Shown in pieces: positions 44,722-53,241 of a stretch of DNA of 64,000 bases. The notes beneath the pieces were generated by a model. The model worked only from the letters and a program-made list of their open reading frames with translations, was not told the origin of the DNA and made no database searches. How positions within the stretch are numbered: position 1 is the stretch's first letter; every line of letters begins with the position of its first letter. The DNA comes from an uncultured Ruminococcus sp. (GTDB lineage: Bacteria; Bacillota; Clostridia; Oscillospirales; Acutalibacteraceae). Position numbers and translations under genes: made by a program. Where the stretch lies: the NCBI GenBank assembly GCA_902789345.1, contig CADANT010000001.1:1-64000 (forward strand), read 5' to 3'.

Positions 44722-46413
44722 TTACAGATTTTTAATTACAATTTTTCTGTAGGTATCGAACTTAACCCACTTTGCGAAAAATTCAGAATCGTTTATATCT
44801 GCAAGCTGTTTGTATTCCGACAGGAACTGCTGTACCTTTTCATTGCTGTCTGCCAGCACCTCAAAGCCTCTGCCGTTTACTACAGGCACACCGCCGTATT
44901 GGTAGCTGTCTGTACTTGTTATGCTTGTAATTACTCCGTTGCGGACAGTTACCGCAACGCTGTCACGCAGTACAATAATGTCAAAGCTGTTTGGGTAGCT
45001 GTAGCTGTCACCCTGCAAAGGAATACTGTCGCCTACGGTGTAGGTTTCTCTTACAGGCTGATATTTTAGCACATTCAGGCTTGCGGTGTCGTAGTAAAAT
45101 TCTTCAAAAATATCGCCCCTTGCCTCTAGGCTGCCCTGCTTAAAGGAGGCTCTGTTTGCCCCCGGCGTACCTTTTTGGCTAACCTCTTCAACCACACCGC
45201 AGGCCGATGTCATATTGGTTACACGGTCAATAAGAATAAGCTCTCCCAATGTTTTGTGGTTTGCAAACAGGTCGGCTACTATAGGCTCTGTAAGCAACAG
45301 CTTACATACGGCAATGCCGTTTTTGCTAAGGGTATCAGCCGGAATATGCTCGCCTGTGTTTACATCAACAGCATATTCTATCTTGGTTACAATGCCCGGT
45401 ATTGTCTTTGTACCCAGCTTTACAAGGTAGTCTTTACCAACGGTAAGAGGTTCGTCGTCCATCCAAAGTGCGGATATTGTAAGCTTTTGGTACGGTGCAA
45501 GGTTGGCACTTTTTGCAATAACACAGCCCCTTGACACATCAACCTCTTTGTCTAGGGTAATAGTAACAGGCTGTCCTTTAAAGGCGCTTTCAACATTTTT
45601 GTCTGTTAAAAGAATTTGCTTAACTCTTGCTTTTTCGTTGCTTGGAAGTGTTACAATTTCATCGCCTACGCTTACAGTGCCGGACTCAATTTGTCCCTGA
45701 AAGCCTCTAAAGGTATGGTCCGGACGGCATACTCTTTGTACAGGCATATAGAAGCCCTGCTCCTCCTCAGAGGTTGAAACATCTACAGTTTCAAGGTATT
45801 CCAAAAGAGGTACACCGTTATACCACGGAATATTTTTTGACTTTACGGTAACATTGTCACCCTCTGTTGCTGAAAGAGGGATAATTTGTATATTTTCAAG
45901 TGAAAGCTCCGTCTTTAGCCGGTTTATCTGCTCTACAATTTCGTTAAAGCGTGCTTCACTGTAGGAAACAAGGTCCATTTTATTTACGGCAAAAACAAAG
46001 TGTCTTATACCCATTAACTTACAAATACGGGCGTGGCGTCTTGTTTGTACCAATACACCCTGTGACGCGTCAATAAGGATTACAGCCAAATCTGCAAAGG
46101 ACGCACCTACAGCCATATTTCTGGTGTATTCCTCGTGTCCCGGTGTGTCAGCTACAATAAAGCTCCTGTGGTCGGTAGTAAAATATCGGTAGGCTACATC
46201 AATAGTAATGCCCTGCTCACGCTCTGCCATTAGTCCGTCTAAAAGCAGTGAATAGTCAATGTCGCCATTACGGCTGCCCACCTTACTGTCAAGCTCCAGA
46301 GCCTTTTCCTGGTCGGCATATATTAGCTTTGCGTCATATAAAATGTGACCTATAAGTGTAGATTTACCATCATCTACACTGCCGCAGGTAATAAATTTCA
46401 GCAAACCTTTCAT
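44722..46413 (-). CDS. cysN: Sulfate adenylyltransferase large subunit (GTPase)
   Basis: 563 residues. CysN with CysD makes APS from ATP and sulfate, driven by GTP hydrolysis. G motifs: GSVDDGKST near 12, DTPGHEEY near 88, NKMDL near 143. E. coli CysN is about 475 residues; here ~130 residues extend the C-terminus (from about SQKGTPGANRASFKQGS). That extension has no P-loop, so it is not a fused APS kinase, and I do not recognise it. The gene is the last of the operon and starts at 46413, the last base of the cysD stop codon. Confidence 0.93.
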   Translation of the reverse strand: MKGLLKFITCGSVDDGKSTLIGHILYDAKLIYADQEKALELDSKVGSRNGDIDYSLLLDGLMAEREQGITIDVAYRYFTTDHRSFIVADTPGHEEYTRNMAVGASFADLAVILIDASQGVLVQTRRHARICKLMGIRHFVFAVNKMDLVSYSEARFNEIVEQINRLKTELSLENIQIIPLSATEGDNVTVKSKNIPWYNGVPLLEYLETVDVSTSEEEQGFYMPVQRVCRPDHTFRGFQGQIESGTVSVGDEIVTLPSNEKARVKQILLTDKNVESAFKGQPVTITLDKEVDVSRGCVIAKSANLAPYQKLTISALWMDDEPLTVGKDYLVKLGTKTIPGIVTKIEYAVDVNTGEHIPADTLSKNGIAVCKLLLTEPIVADLFANHKTLGELILIDRVTNMTSACGVVEEVSQKGTPGANRASFKQGSLEARGDIFEEFYYDTASLNVLKYQPVRETYTVGDSIPLQGDSYSYPNSFDIIVLRDSVAVTVRNGVITSITSTDSYQYGGVPVVNGRGFEVLADSNEKVQQFLSEYKQLADINDSEFFAKWVKFDTYRKIVIKNL

Positions 46414-47312
46414 TAGAAATAGCCCTCCCTTTTTCTACGCTCCATACTGCCTTCTGCCTCTTTGTCTATAACTCTTGAGGTACGCTCCGATGACACCGAG
46501 CTTAAGGTTTCGTCAATAATTTCATCAAGTGTGGTAGCTGTTGACTCTATGCCGCCTGTAAGCGGATAACAGCCCAGCGTTCTGAAACGAACAGACTTGT
46601 ACTCCGGCACCTCGCCCTCTTTCAAAGGGAAACGGTCGTCGTCTACCATAATAATATTTCCGTCACGGTAAACTACAGGTCTTTTGGCCGCAAAGTAAAG
46701 CGGAACAATGTCTATATTTTCTCTCTTTATGTACTGCCAAATGTCCTTTTCTGTCCAGTTGGATATTGGGAATACTCGTATGCTCTCGCCCTTGTTAATT
46801 TTGGTGTTGTACAGCTTCCACATTTCCGGGCGCTGATTTTTCGGGTCCCAAGCCTGCGCCTGATTTCTAAATGAGAAAATTCTCTCTTTGGCTCTTGACT
46901 TTTCCTCGTCACGCCTGCCGCCGCCAAATGCAGCTGTAAAGCCGTATTTTGTTAATGCCTGCTTTAGTGCCTGTGTTTTCATAATGTCTGTATATGCGGC
47001 ACCGTGGTCAAACGGGTTAATACCCTGCTTTACACCCTCTTCGTTAGTGTATACAAGCATTTCTATACCCAGCTTTTTAGCTGTGTCGTCACGGAATTTA
47101 ATCATATCCTTAAACTTCCATGTAGTGTCTATGTGCATAAACGGAAACGGCGGTTTTTCAGGATAAAACGCCTTCATTGCCAAGTGCAGCATTACGGAAC
47201 TGTCTTTGCCTATAGAGTAAAGCATAACAGGTTTTTCACACTCTGCCGCAACTTCACGGATAATATATATTGCTTCTGCTTCAAGCTCGTCTAAATGTGA
47301 AAGCTGACTCAT
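46413..47312 (-). CDS. cysD: Sulfate adenylyltransferase small subunit
   Basis: 299 residues, full length. The PP-loop ([20 protein letters not shown] near 30) adenylylates sulfate. [21 protein letters not shown] near 130 is a conserved active-site segment. Immediately upstream of cysN, overlapping by one base. Confidence 0.96.
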   Translation of the reverse strand: MSQLSHLDELEAEAIYIIREVAAECEKPVMLYSIGKDSSVMLHLAMKAFYPEKPPFPFMHIDTTWKFKDMIKFRDDTAKKLGIEMLVYTNEEGVKQGINPFDHGAAYTDIMKTQALKQALTKYGFTAAFGGGRRDEEKSRAKERIFSFRNQAQAWDPKNQRPEMWKLYNTKINKGESIRVFPISNWTEKDIWQYIKRENIDIVPLYFAAKRPVVYRDGNIIMVDDDRFPLKEGEVPEYKSVRFRTLGCYPLTGGIESTATTLDEIIDETLSSVSSERTSRVIDKEAEGSMERRKREGYF

Positions 47313-47324
47313 TTTTATTCCTCC

Positions 47325-47639
47325 TTAATACTTATTGGATTCCTTTTGATTAATATCTATTTTTATACTGTCGCCTTGTGGTTTTTGAATTATCCAGCTT
47401 AAAATATCGCCTTTTTTTTCGGTATGAACCTTACTGCCCATACCGCCAATGTCTGCGCCCAAGAAAAAATCTATGGCATATACCGGGCATTCCTTTATGC
47501 AAGAGGTACAGCCCCAGCAATCCTTTGGGTACTTTATGTAGGCTTTGCCGTCACTGTCAACCTTTATTAGGCTGCCGGGGCAAACATTGCGACATTTACC
47601 GCAGCCTATGCACTTGTTTTTATTAATTGATATGCTCAT
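47325..47639 (-). CDS. aprB: APS reductase beta subunit (two-cluster ferredoxin)
   Basis: 104 residues. Two [4Fe-4S] motifs: CIGCGKCRNVCPG near 10 and CWGCTSCIKECPV near 40. It passes electrons to the FAD subunit AprA. Shorter than dissimilatory AprB (~150 residues), as expected for the assimilatory clostridial type. ATG at 47639 with AAGGAGG 8 nt upstream; it overlaps the end of aprA by 17 nt. Confidence 0.87.
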   Translation of the reverse strand: MSISINKNKCIGCGKCRNVCPGSLIKVDSDGKAYIKYPKDCWGCTSCIKECPVYAIDFFLGADIGGMGSKVHTEKKGDILSWIIQKPQGDSIKIDINQKESNKY

Positions 47640-49302
47640 ATTCTTTGCCTCCTTGAACCAAATCACGAATGATAATTTTTATTTCACCGTTTTCAAGTCG
47701 GGAATTTACATATTTATTAAAGTTTTTTTCGTCCTTGTTAGGATAGTCAAGGTTTTCTGCAAAGCTGTGCCAGCGTGTTTCCTTTCGTGCCTTTAGGTGT
47801 GCAATAACACTTCGGCAAACCGTAAGCCTTTCTTTAAGCTCGTATATATACATAAGCTCTTGAAAATCCTCTGCATACAATGTACTTACAAGACTCATTA
47901 ACTGTTTAATCTTGTAGTCTGCAATGTCAAGCTGTTTTTCGTTGAAGCGGTAGTTTGTTTTTATACCTCCTGCATAGGAATCCATAACAGTCTGCATTGC
48001 TTCTTCAAGCTGTTCGGTAGTGTACGGTGAGGTTTTCTTTGTAATAAAGCCTGTAACCTCGTTAATGTGCTTGTCTATGTCTGACTGCTCTATACTGCCC
48101 TGCTTGCTGTTGTCAACATAATTTACAGCGGACAAAGCGGCAATTTCGCCCTCTACCAAAGCGCCTGTAACATACTTTTGCGGACAACCTCCGGCAACAT
48201 CTCCGCCGGCAAACAGGCCCTGTATTGTTGTGGCACGGTTGGTGTCTACCCAATATCCGCTTGCGGTATGGCCGCCTACTATGTACGGCTCCGTGCCCTC
48301 TATTTCAACATTCTGCTGTGACGGCAGCTTACCGCTTTCAATCCACTTAATGGTTTGCGACGGTGCCATATTCAAATATGCTCTTATTAATGAGTCGTCC
48401 TGCTGTGGTGTTATACCCTCTGTACGCAAATAACATGGGCCTCTGCCCTCTTGGTTTTCGTTTACTGTACCGTAAACTCTTTCGGAGGTTGTTAAGCCGT
48501 ACTTGGTTTCGTAAACCTCACCTAAGGAATTTATCTGCTTTGCACCTACCCCCTGTGCCAATGTACCTGTAGGGGCAATGGTGTCTTTACAGCGAAGTGC
48601 AATAAAACGCATTTCAAATGTTGTCATTTCTGCACCGGCGTTAATACCCATAGCATAGCCTGCACCTGTATTAAATGGCGGATACCACATTTTGTGTCTT
48701 GAAAAGCCCGGGTTGTTTGGCTTGTAAAGACCTGATGCACCGCCTGTAGCTATTATAACCGCCTTGGCGTCTATGGTATAAAAAGTGTCGTTTTCAATTC
48801 CTATTGCAAATGCACCGTTAATTTTATTGTCCTTAACGGCAAAGTCTATAACATTTACTCTGTTCAGCACCTGAACATTTTCTGCCTTTTCTACAGCCTG
48901 CGCCAAAATAGGCTTTATGTTTTCGCCGTTAATTTTTAAGTTTCGGTTTCCACGGGCAACATATTTCCCGTTTTCGTCCTTTAAAATTACAAGGCCAAGC
49001 TGTTCAAGCCTGTGCGTTACCTTGTTTAGCCTTTGCGACATTGTGAGGAGTAAATCCTCTCTTACAATTCCGTCTGCGTCCTTTTTGGCATAGTCTACAT
49101 AATCCTGTGGTGTTCTGCCCTCTACAATATATGCGTTAAGGGCGTTTACACCTGCCGCCAAACATCCGCTTCTTTTTATATGTGCCTTTTCGCAGATAAG
49201 CACCTTTTTGTCTGAATTTTCAGAAATAGTCAATGCGGCATAACAACCGGCTGTGCCGCCGCCTATTATAAGAATATCAGTATTTAATCTTTCTGTTTTC
49301 AT
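47623..49302 (-). CDS. aprA: APS reductase alpha subunit
   Basis: 559 residues, a FAD-dependent reductase that turns APS into sulfite and AMP. The N-terminal FAD motif is ILIIGGGTAGCYAALT near 10; HTASGYWVDTNRATTIQGLFAGGDVAGGCPQ near 345 is the conserved C-terminal FAD region. The closest relatives are AprA and fumarate-reductase-like flavoproteins; the cluster context (cysDN, aprB) decides for AprA. No qmo or dsr genes lie in the window, which suits assimilation. It follows trxB by 93 bp. Confidence 0.9.
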   Translation of the reverse strand: MKTERLNTDILIIGGGTAGCYAALTISENSDKKVLICEKAHIKRSGCLAAGVNALNAYIVEGRTPQDYVDYAKKDADGIVREDLLLTMSQRLNKVTHRLEQLGLVILKDENGKYVARGNRNLKINGENIKPILAQAVEKAENVQVLNRVNVIDFAVKDNKINGAFAIGIENDTFYTIDAKAVIIATGGASGLYKPNNPGFSRHKMWYPPFNTGAGYAMGINAGAEMTTFEMRFIALRCKDTIAPTGTLAQGVGAKQINSLGEVYETKYGLTTSERVYGTVNENQEGRGPCYLRTEGITPQQDDSLIRAYLNMAPSQTIKWIESGKLPSQQNVEIEGTEPYIVGGHTASGYWVDTNRATTIQGLFAGGDVAGGCPQKYVTGALVEGEIAALSAVNYVDNSKQGSIEQSDIDKHINEVTGFITKKTSPYTTEQLEEAMQTVMDSYAGGIKTNYRFNEKQLDIADYKIKQLMSLVSTLYAEDFQELMYIYELKERLTVCRSVIAHLKARKETRWHSFAENLDYPNKDEKNFNKYVNSRLENGEIKIIIRDLVQGGKEYEHIN

Positions 49303-49395
49303 AAGATAATACCCCGTTAAATTAATATTTCAAATTTAAAAACCTTGAATATAAAATGCTTACCGCATAAAACTTTAAATACTGCTTCAAGATTT

Positions 49396-50313
49396 TTAAC
49401 ATTGAATATTTTTGTTTAGATATTCCTCTGCTGACAAAACACAGTTTGCACCGTCAGCTGCAGCTGTAACTACCTGTCTTAGCTTTTTTGTTCTGACATC
49501 GCCTGCCGCAAATATTCCGTCTGCCGAGGTAACCCCTGTTTCGTCAGCAACAATATAACCGTTTTCGTCAACATTAAGTAATTCCTTAACAAGTGCCGAG
49601 TTTGGCGTACTGCCTATTGCCACAAACACGCCGTCCACAGCCAATGCTTTTTCACTGCCGTTTTGCAGTATTACTACAGCTTCAACATGGTCTTTGCCGT
49701 TGATTTTCTGCACCGTTGCATTTAAAATAGGAACTATATTCTTTGTGCCGTTCACTTTGTTTTGCAAAGTTTTATTTGCCCTAAATTCATCCCTGCGGTG
49801 TATAAGGTAAACCTTTTTTGCCAAGCCTGACAACAGCACAGCATCACCCAGTGCGGTATCTCCGCCGCCTATAACTGCCACAACTTTATTTTTATAAAAT
49901 GCACCGTCGCACACAGCACAGTAAGAAACGCCTCTGCCTAAAAGCTCCTGCTCTCCCACTACGCCAAGCTTTCGGCACTGTGTACCGGCGGCATAAATAA
50001 CGGTTTTGGCAGCAAGGGCTTTGTCATTGTCAAGCTGTAGGGTATATTCCCCATTTGACCTGACAATTTTTATAATTTTGCCCTCAATAAATTCCGCACC
50101 TAAATTTTCTGCGTGGGTTCTGAATCTCTCGCCTAAATCGTAGCCGTTTTCACCAAATAAACCGGGGTAATTATCTACACGCTGGCTTTCGGCAATTTTG
50201 CCTGTGCCTAAACATTCCTTTTCAACAACAACTGCCTTTAAGCCGGCACGCTGTGCATATATAGCCGCAGACATTCCTGCCGGGCCGCTTCCTATAATTA
50301 CAATGTCGTACAT
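49396..50313 (-). CDS. trxB: Thioredoxin reductase
   Basis: 305 residues. FAD motif GSGPAGMSAAIYAQRAGL, redox-active pair CAVC near 135, NADPH motif VIGGGDTALGDA near 150, and the final FAD motif GIFAAGDVRTKKLRQ near 275. It reduces thioredoxin with NADPH. Co-transcribed with a thioredoxin gene and the APS reductase, it is a plausible source of electrons for sulfate reduction here. Confidence 0.93.
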   Translation of the reverse strand: MYDIVIIGSGPAGMSAAIYAQRAGLKAVVVEKECLGTGKIAESQRVDNYPGLFGENGYDLGERFRTHAENLGAEFIEGKIIKIVRSNGEYTLQLDNDKALAAKTVIYAAGTQCRKLGVVGEQELLGRGVSYCAVCDGAFYKNKVVAVIGGGDTALGDAVLLSGLAKKVYLIHRRDEFRANKTLQNKVNGTKNIVPILNATVQKINGKDHVEAVVILQNGSEKALAVDGVFVAIGSTPNSALVKELLNVDENGYIVADETGVTSADGIFAAGDVRTKKLRQVVTAAADGANCVLSAEEYLNKNIQC

Positions 50314-50350
50314 AATTACCCTCCTTATTTAGTCGGTTTATATTTACCTG

Positions 50351-50761
50351 TTATTCTATAACAAGCTCTTCTTTTTCTGCTGTGTCACCGGTAATCTTAA
50401 ATGAGTTAAGCACCGGATTTTGCCTGTCCATAAGTGACAAAATCATATAGCTTGCCTTACTGTCATAAGCAAGGCGTTTGTCCTCGTCTGACGGTCTTGA
50501 GGGCGACTCCGGATGAGAGTGCCAGTTGCCAAGGGGAACTAAACCGTTTTGCCTCATATCCTTAATTGCGGCAAGCTGTTCCTTTGGGTCAAGTGAAAAA
50601 TGCTCGTTTGAGTGGTCGATATTTGTCAGTAAATAAACCTTTTTAATTTCCTTGCTGTCACCGTTAATTGTACCGCCAATAAGGCCGCACGCTTCGTTTG
50701 GAAGCTCTTTTTCTGCGTGAGCAACAATTTTTTCATAATCTGTTTTTAATAACTTTATCAT
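50351..50761 (-). CDS. JAMM/MPN+ metalloprotease (Mec+-like, sulfur-carrier processing)
   Basis: 136 residues. The JAMM zinc motif is complete: NEACG near 23, WHSHPESPSRPSDED near 80. Such proteases trim the end of ThiS/MoaD-like sulfur carriers so that the Gly-Gly end can be activated. Gene order ThiS, ThiF, JAMM, with ATGA overlap onto ThiF, strongly links it to the carrier two genes upstream, which ends in GGGQ. Known precedents are Mec+ for CysO in mycobacteria and HcyD in Wolinella. Confidence 0.88.
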   Translation of the reverse strand: MIKLLKTDYEKIVAHAEKELPNEACGLIGGTINGDSKEIKKVYLLTNIDHSNEHFSLDPKEQLAAIKDMRQNGLVPLGNWHSHPESPSRPSDEDKRLAYDSKASYMILSLMDRQNPVLNSFKITGDTAEKEELVIE

Positions 50762-51570
50762 AAATGAACACCGTCACATTCTGCCTGCTCGTAATCAATA
50801 AGCTCTGTAATTGTTGGGTGGTCGCCGCACACTGCACAGTTGTGAGTATCTGACGGCAGTTTAACCTTTCTGAACTCCATTTTAAGTGCGTCGTATGTCA
50901 GCAAATATCCTGTAAGAAGCTGACCCTTGCCAAGAATATACTTAATAGCCTCCATTGCCTGCAAGCTGCCTATAACGCCGCCCATTGCACCGATAACGCC
51001 TGCCTGCTTACAGGTAGGAACAGCATCCTTTGGCGGTGGATTTTTAAATACACAACGGTAACAAGGGCCCTCCCCCGGAACATAAGTCATTAGCTGACCT
51101 TGGAATCTGATAATACCGGCGTGTGAAAAGGGCTTTTTCGCCATAACACAAGCGTCATTAATTAAAAACTTTGCCGGGAAGTTGTCTGTACCGTCAATAA
51201 TGAAGTCGTAGTCCTTAATAAGGTCCATAATGTTTTCGCTTGTAACAAAGGTGTGGTATGTAACAACCTTTACATCAGGGTTCATAGCCTCCATGGTCTC
51301 TTTAGCTGACTGAACCTTTGGCTTGCCTACATCCTTTGTAGCGTGAATAATCTGGCGCTGTAGGTTTGAAAGGTCTACCTCGTCGGCGTCTGCAATACCT
51401 ATAGTACCTATACCTGCCGCCGCAAGGTACATTGCTACAGGTGCGCCTAAACCTCCTGCACCTATTATAAGAACCTTGGCGTTAAGAAGCTTTTTCTGAC
51501 CTTTAGCACCAACCTCTTTTAAAATAATGTGTCTGGAGTATCTCTCCAGCTGTTCGTTTGTAAAAGCCAT
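50758..51570 (-). CDS. ThiF/MoeB/HesA family E1-like adenylyltransferase
   Basis: 270 residues. It adenylates the C-terminal glycine of a sulfur carrier. NERYSRH-type start (ERYSRHIILKEVG), ATP loop GAGGLGAPVAMYLAAAG near 37, DNFPAKFLIND near 128, and zinc cysteines in CYRCV and NCAVCGDH. It overlaps the carrier stop codon by one base. HcyF of Wolinella is a likely functional parallel. Confidence 0.92.
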   Translation of the reverse strand: MAFTNEQLERYSRHIILKEVGAKGQKKLLNAKVLIIGAGGLGAPVAMYLAAAGIGTIGIADADEVDLSNLQRQIIHATKDVGKPKVQSAKETMEAMNPDVKVVTYHTFVTSENIMDLIKDYDFIIDGTDNFPAKFLINDACVMAKKPFSHAGIIRFQGQLMTYVPGEGPCYRCVFKNPPPKDAVPTCKQAGVIGAMGGVIGSLQAMEAIKYILGKGQLLTGYLLTYDALKMEFRKVKLPSDTHNCAVCGDHPTITELIDYEQAECDGVHL

Positions 51571-51776
51571 TACTGACCGCCTCCCATAAAGTACAAGAAC
51601 TCTACAACATCACCGTCTTTTAAAACAGTTTCTTCAAATGTACCGCTCTGTACAAAGTCGTCGTTAATTGTAACCGTAACATACTGTGGTGTTTCAACAT
51701 TTTCATCAGCTATAAGCTGAGCTACTGTAAGATTGTCTGCTACCTCTTTTTTATTTCCTGCTACTGTAATTGTCAT
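51570..51776 (-). CDS. ThiS/MoaD-like sulfur-carrier protein with a GGGQ tail
   Basis: 68 residues with the ubiquitin-like fold of ThiS. The C-terminus is FMGGGQ, one residue beyond the Gly-Gly that must be exposed for adenylation and thiocarboxylate formation. The JAMM protease two genes on is the obvious trimming enzyme. Thiamine ThiS carriers normally end in GG, so this one is more likely part of a separate sulfur-transfer pathway such as methionine or cysteine synthesis. ATG at 51776. Confidence 0.9.
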   Translation of the reverse strand: MTITVAGNKKEVADNLTVAQLIADENVETPQYVTVTINDDFVQSGTFEETVLKDGDVVEFLYFMGGGQ

Positions 51777-51791
51777 AACTGAATACTCCCT

Positions 51792-52109
51792 TTACTTTAA
51801 ATTTTCTATAGCTTCGGTAAGCTCCGATTTTTTTACTAATCCGTGAAGCCTTGTTTGTTCAATGCCGTTTTTAAAAAATACAACTGTAGGTGCGGCATAA
51901 ACCTTGTACTGCTCTGCAACCGAGGAATCGAAGTTAATATTTAACTTTACTACCTTTAGCGAATCTGCATACTCCTCCTCTATCTGGAACAAAACGGGAG
52001 AAAGTCTTTTACACGGCACACAGCTGTCTGAATAAAAATCAACCAAAACAGGCTTATCGGACTTTAGCACCTCTGTGTCGAAGTTTTCTGCGTTTACTCT
52101 TGCCGGCAT
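51792..52109 (-). CDS. Thioredoxin
   Basis: 105 residues, a thioredoxin fold. The active site is DSCVPCKRL near 28 (CVPC, instead of the common CGPC). It probably receives electrons from the trxB product in the same operon. Start at 52109 overlaps the TusA-like stop codon. Confidence 0.9.
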   Translation of the reverse strand: MPARVNAENFDTEVLKSDKPVLVDFYSDSCVPCKRLSPVLFQIEEEYADSLKVVKLNINFDSSVAEQYKVYAAPTVVFFKNGIEQTRLHGLVKKSELTEAIENLK

Positions 52110-52357
52110 TACTCATCACCAACCTTTTCAACTATAAGGTCATATGTACCGTCTTCGTTGTCAATCAGCTTTAGAATTTTATGTCCTTCTTCTTTTATGC
52201 TTCTTGGAACATTCTGTACAGGCTCGCCGTCATTCATCTTAATGGAAAGAATCTGTCCCTCGTCAAGCTCCTCTAAAGCTACCTTTGCCTTAACAAATGT
52301 TGTAGGGCAAACCACATCTGTAATATCCACTGTGTCGTCAATAATAAAATCAGCCAT
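52109..52357 (-). CDS. TusA-like sulfurtransferase
   Basis: 82 residues, SirA/TusA fold. The catalytic cysteine lies in VVCPTTFVKAK near residue 16 (a CPxT variant of the usual CPxP). TusA proteins relay persulfide sulfur between enzymes. It overlaps the sulfite reductase gene by eight bases, so the two are translationally linked; it may carry sulfide as persulfide to the carrier protein. Confidence 0.88.
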   Translation of the reverse strand: MADFIIDDTVDITDVVCPTTFVKAKVALEELDEGQILSIKMNDGEPVQNVPRSIKEEGHKILKLIDNEDGTYDLIVEKVGDE

Positions 52358-53210
52358 TGTATGCCTCCAAAATCTTTTCTTTAAATTTTTCCTTACCTAC
52401 TCTGTCTACCGTAAACTTAAAGCGTTCACTTGGCTTTGCATTTTCTTCAAAGAACTTAATGGCGGTGTCGCATATTTTTAAAAGCTTTTCCTTATCCTCA
52501 ATAAACGGGATAATTGTTTCGCCCTTGTTAATAGAATTACCGAAAAGTCCACCGAAAGAAACTATATAGCCGTTTACGGTATCCCAAGCGTCTGTAGGAC
52601 AGGCCTTGAAGCATCTTCCGCAGAAGTTGCACTTCGACTTGTCTACGGTAATTTTACCGTCTTTAAGCGTAATTGCGTTTTGTCTGCAAGCCTTCACACA
52701 CACGCCGCAGCCAATGCAGGCACTTTCTTTCCAGTCTACCTTTATGCCGCCCTTTATGCCCAGGTCGTTTTCCTCTGCCTTTAGGCAGTTGTTCTGACAG
52801 CCTGTTATGCCGAATTTAAACTTATGAGGCAGCTCTCTGGCAAAATATCTGTCGTCAAGCTCCTTTGCAAGAGCATAGGTGTCTATACAGCCGCTTGGAC
52901 AAATTGCCATACCCTGACAGGCGGTAATTGTTCTTACTCTAGGGCCGCACACACCCGGCTCAACATCGCCCTGTGCAAGTGCTTCTTTTACATTTTCAAC
53001 ATCGTCAACCTTTATAAAAGGGATTTCAACGCTTTGTCTTGAGGTTAGGTGTACATAGCCGTCTCCAAAGTTTTCGGCTACCTCTGCAATTTTTGCAAGC
53101 TGCTTTGCAGTAAGATTTCCACCTACCACCCTAAGTCTTAAAGAAAAATTATTTTTCTGTTTTTGACGCATAAATCCGCCCTTTTTAAGGGTAGCATAAT
53201 CAACTGCCAT
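52350..53210 (-). CDS. Siroheme-iron sulfite reductase with ferredoxin domain
   Basis: 286 residues. Siroheme/4Fe-4S cysteines are in TACQGMAICPSGC near 110 and GCQNNC near 150, the C-x5-C and C-x3-C pattern of sulfite and nitrite reductases. Two more ferredoxin clusters follow (CIGCGVCVKACRQ and CNFCGRCFKACPT near 175-205). The short, single-subunit type resembles anaerobic AsrC-like sulfite reductases. It makes sulfide from sulfite. ATG at 53210 with GGAGG upstream, second gene of the operon. Confidence 0.88.
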   Translation of the reverse strand: MAVDYATLKKGGFMRQKQKNNFSLRLRVVGGNLTAKQLAKIAEVAENFGDGYVHLTSRQSVEIPFIKVDDVENVKEALAQGDVEPGVCGPRVRTITACQGMAICPSGCIDTYALAKELDDRYFARELPHKFKFGITGCQNNCLKAEENDLGIKGGIKVDWKESACIGCGVCVKACRQNAITLKDGKITVDKSKCNFCGRCFKACPTDAWDTVNGYIVSFGGLFGNSINKGETIIPFIEDKEKLLKICDTAIKFFEENAKPSERFKFTVDRVGKEKFKEKILEAYNG

Positions 53211-53241
53211 TGCTTATTCCTCCAATTTTTATCCTTTTTAA

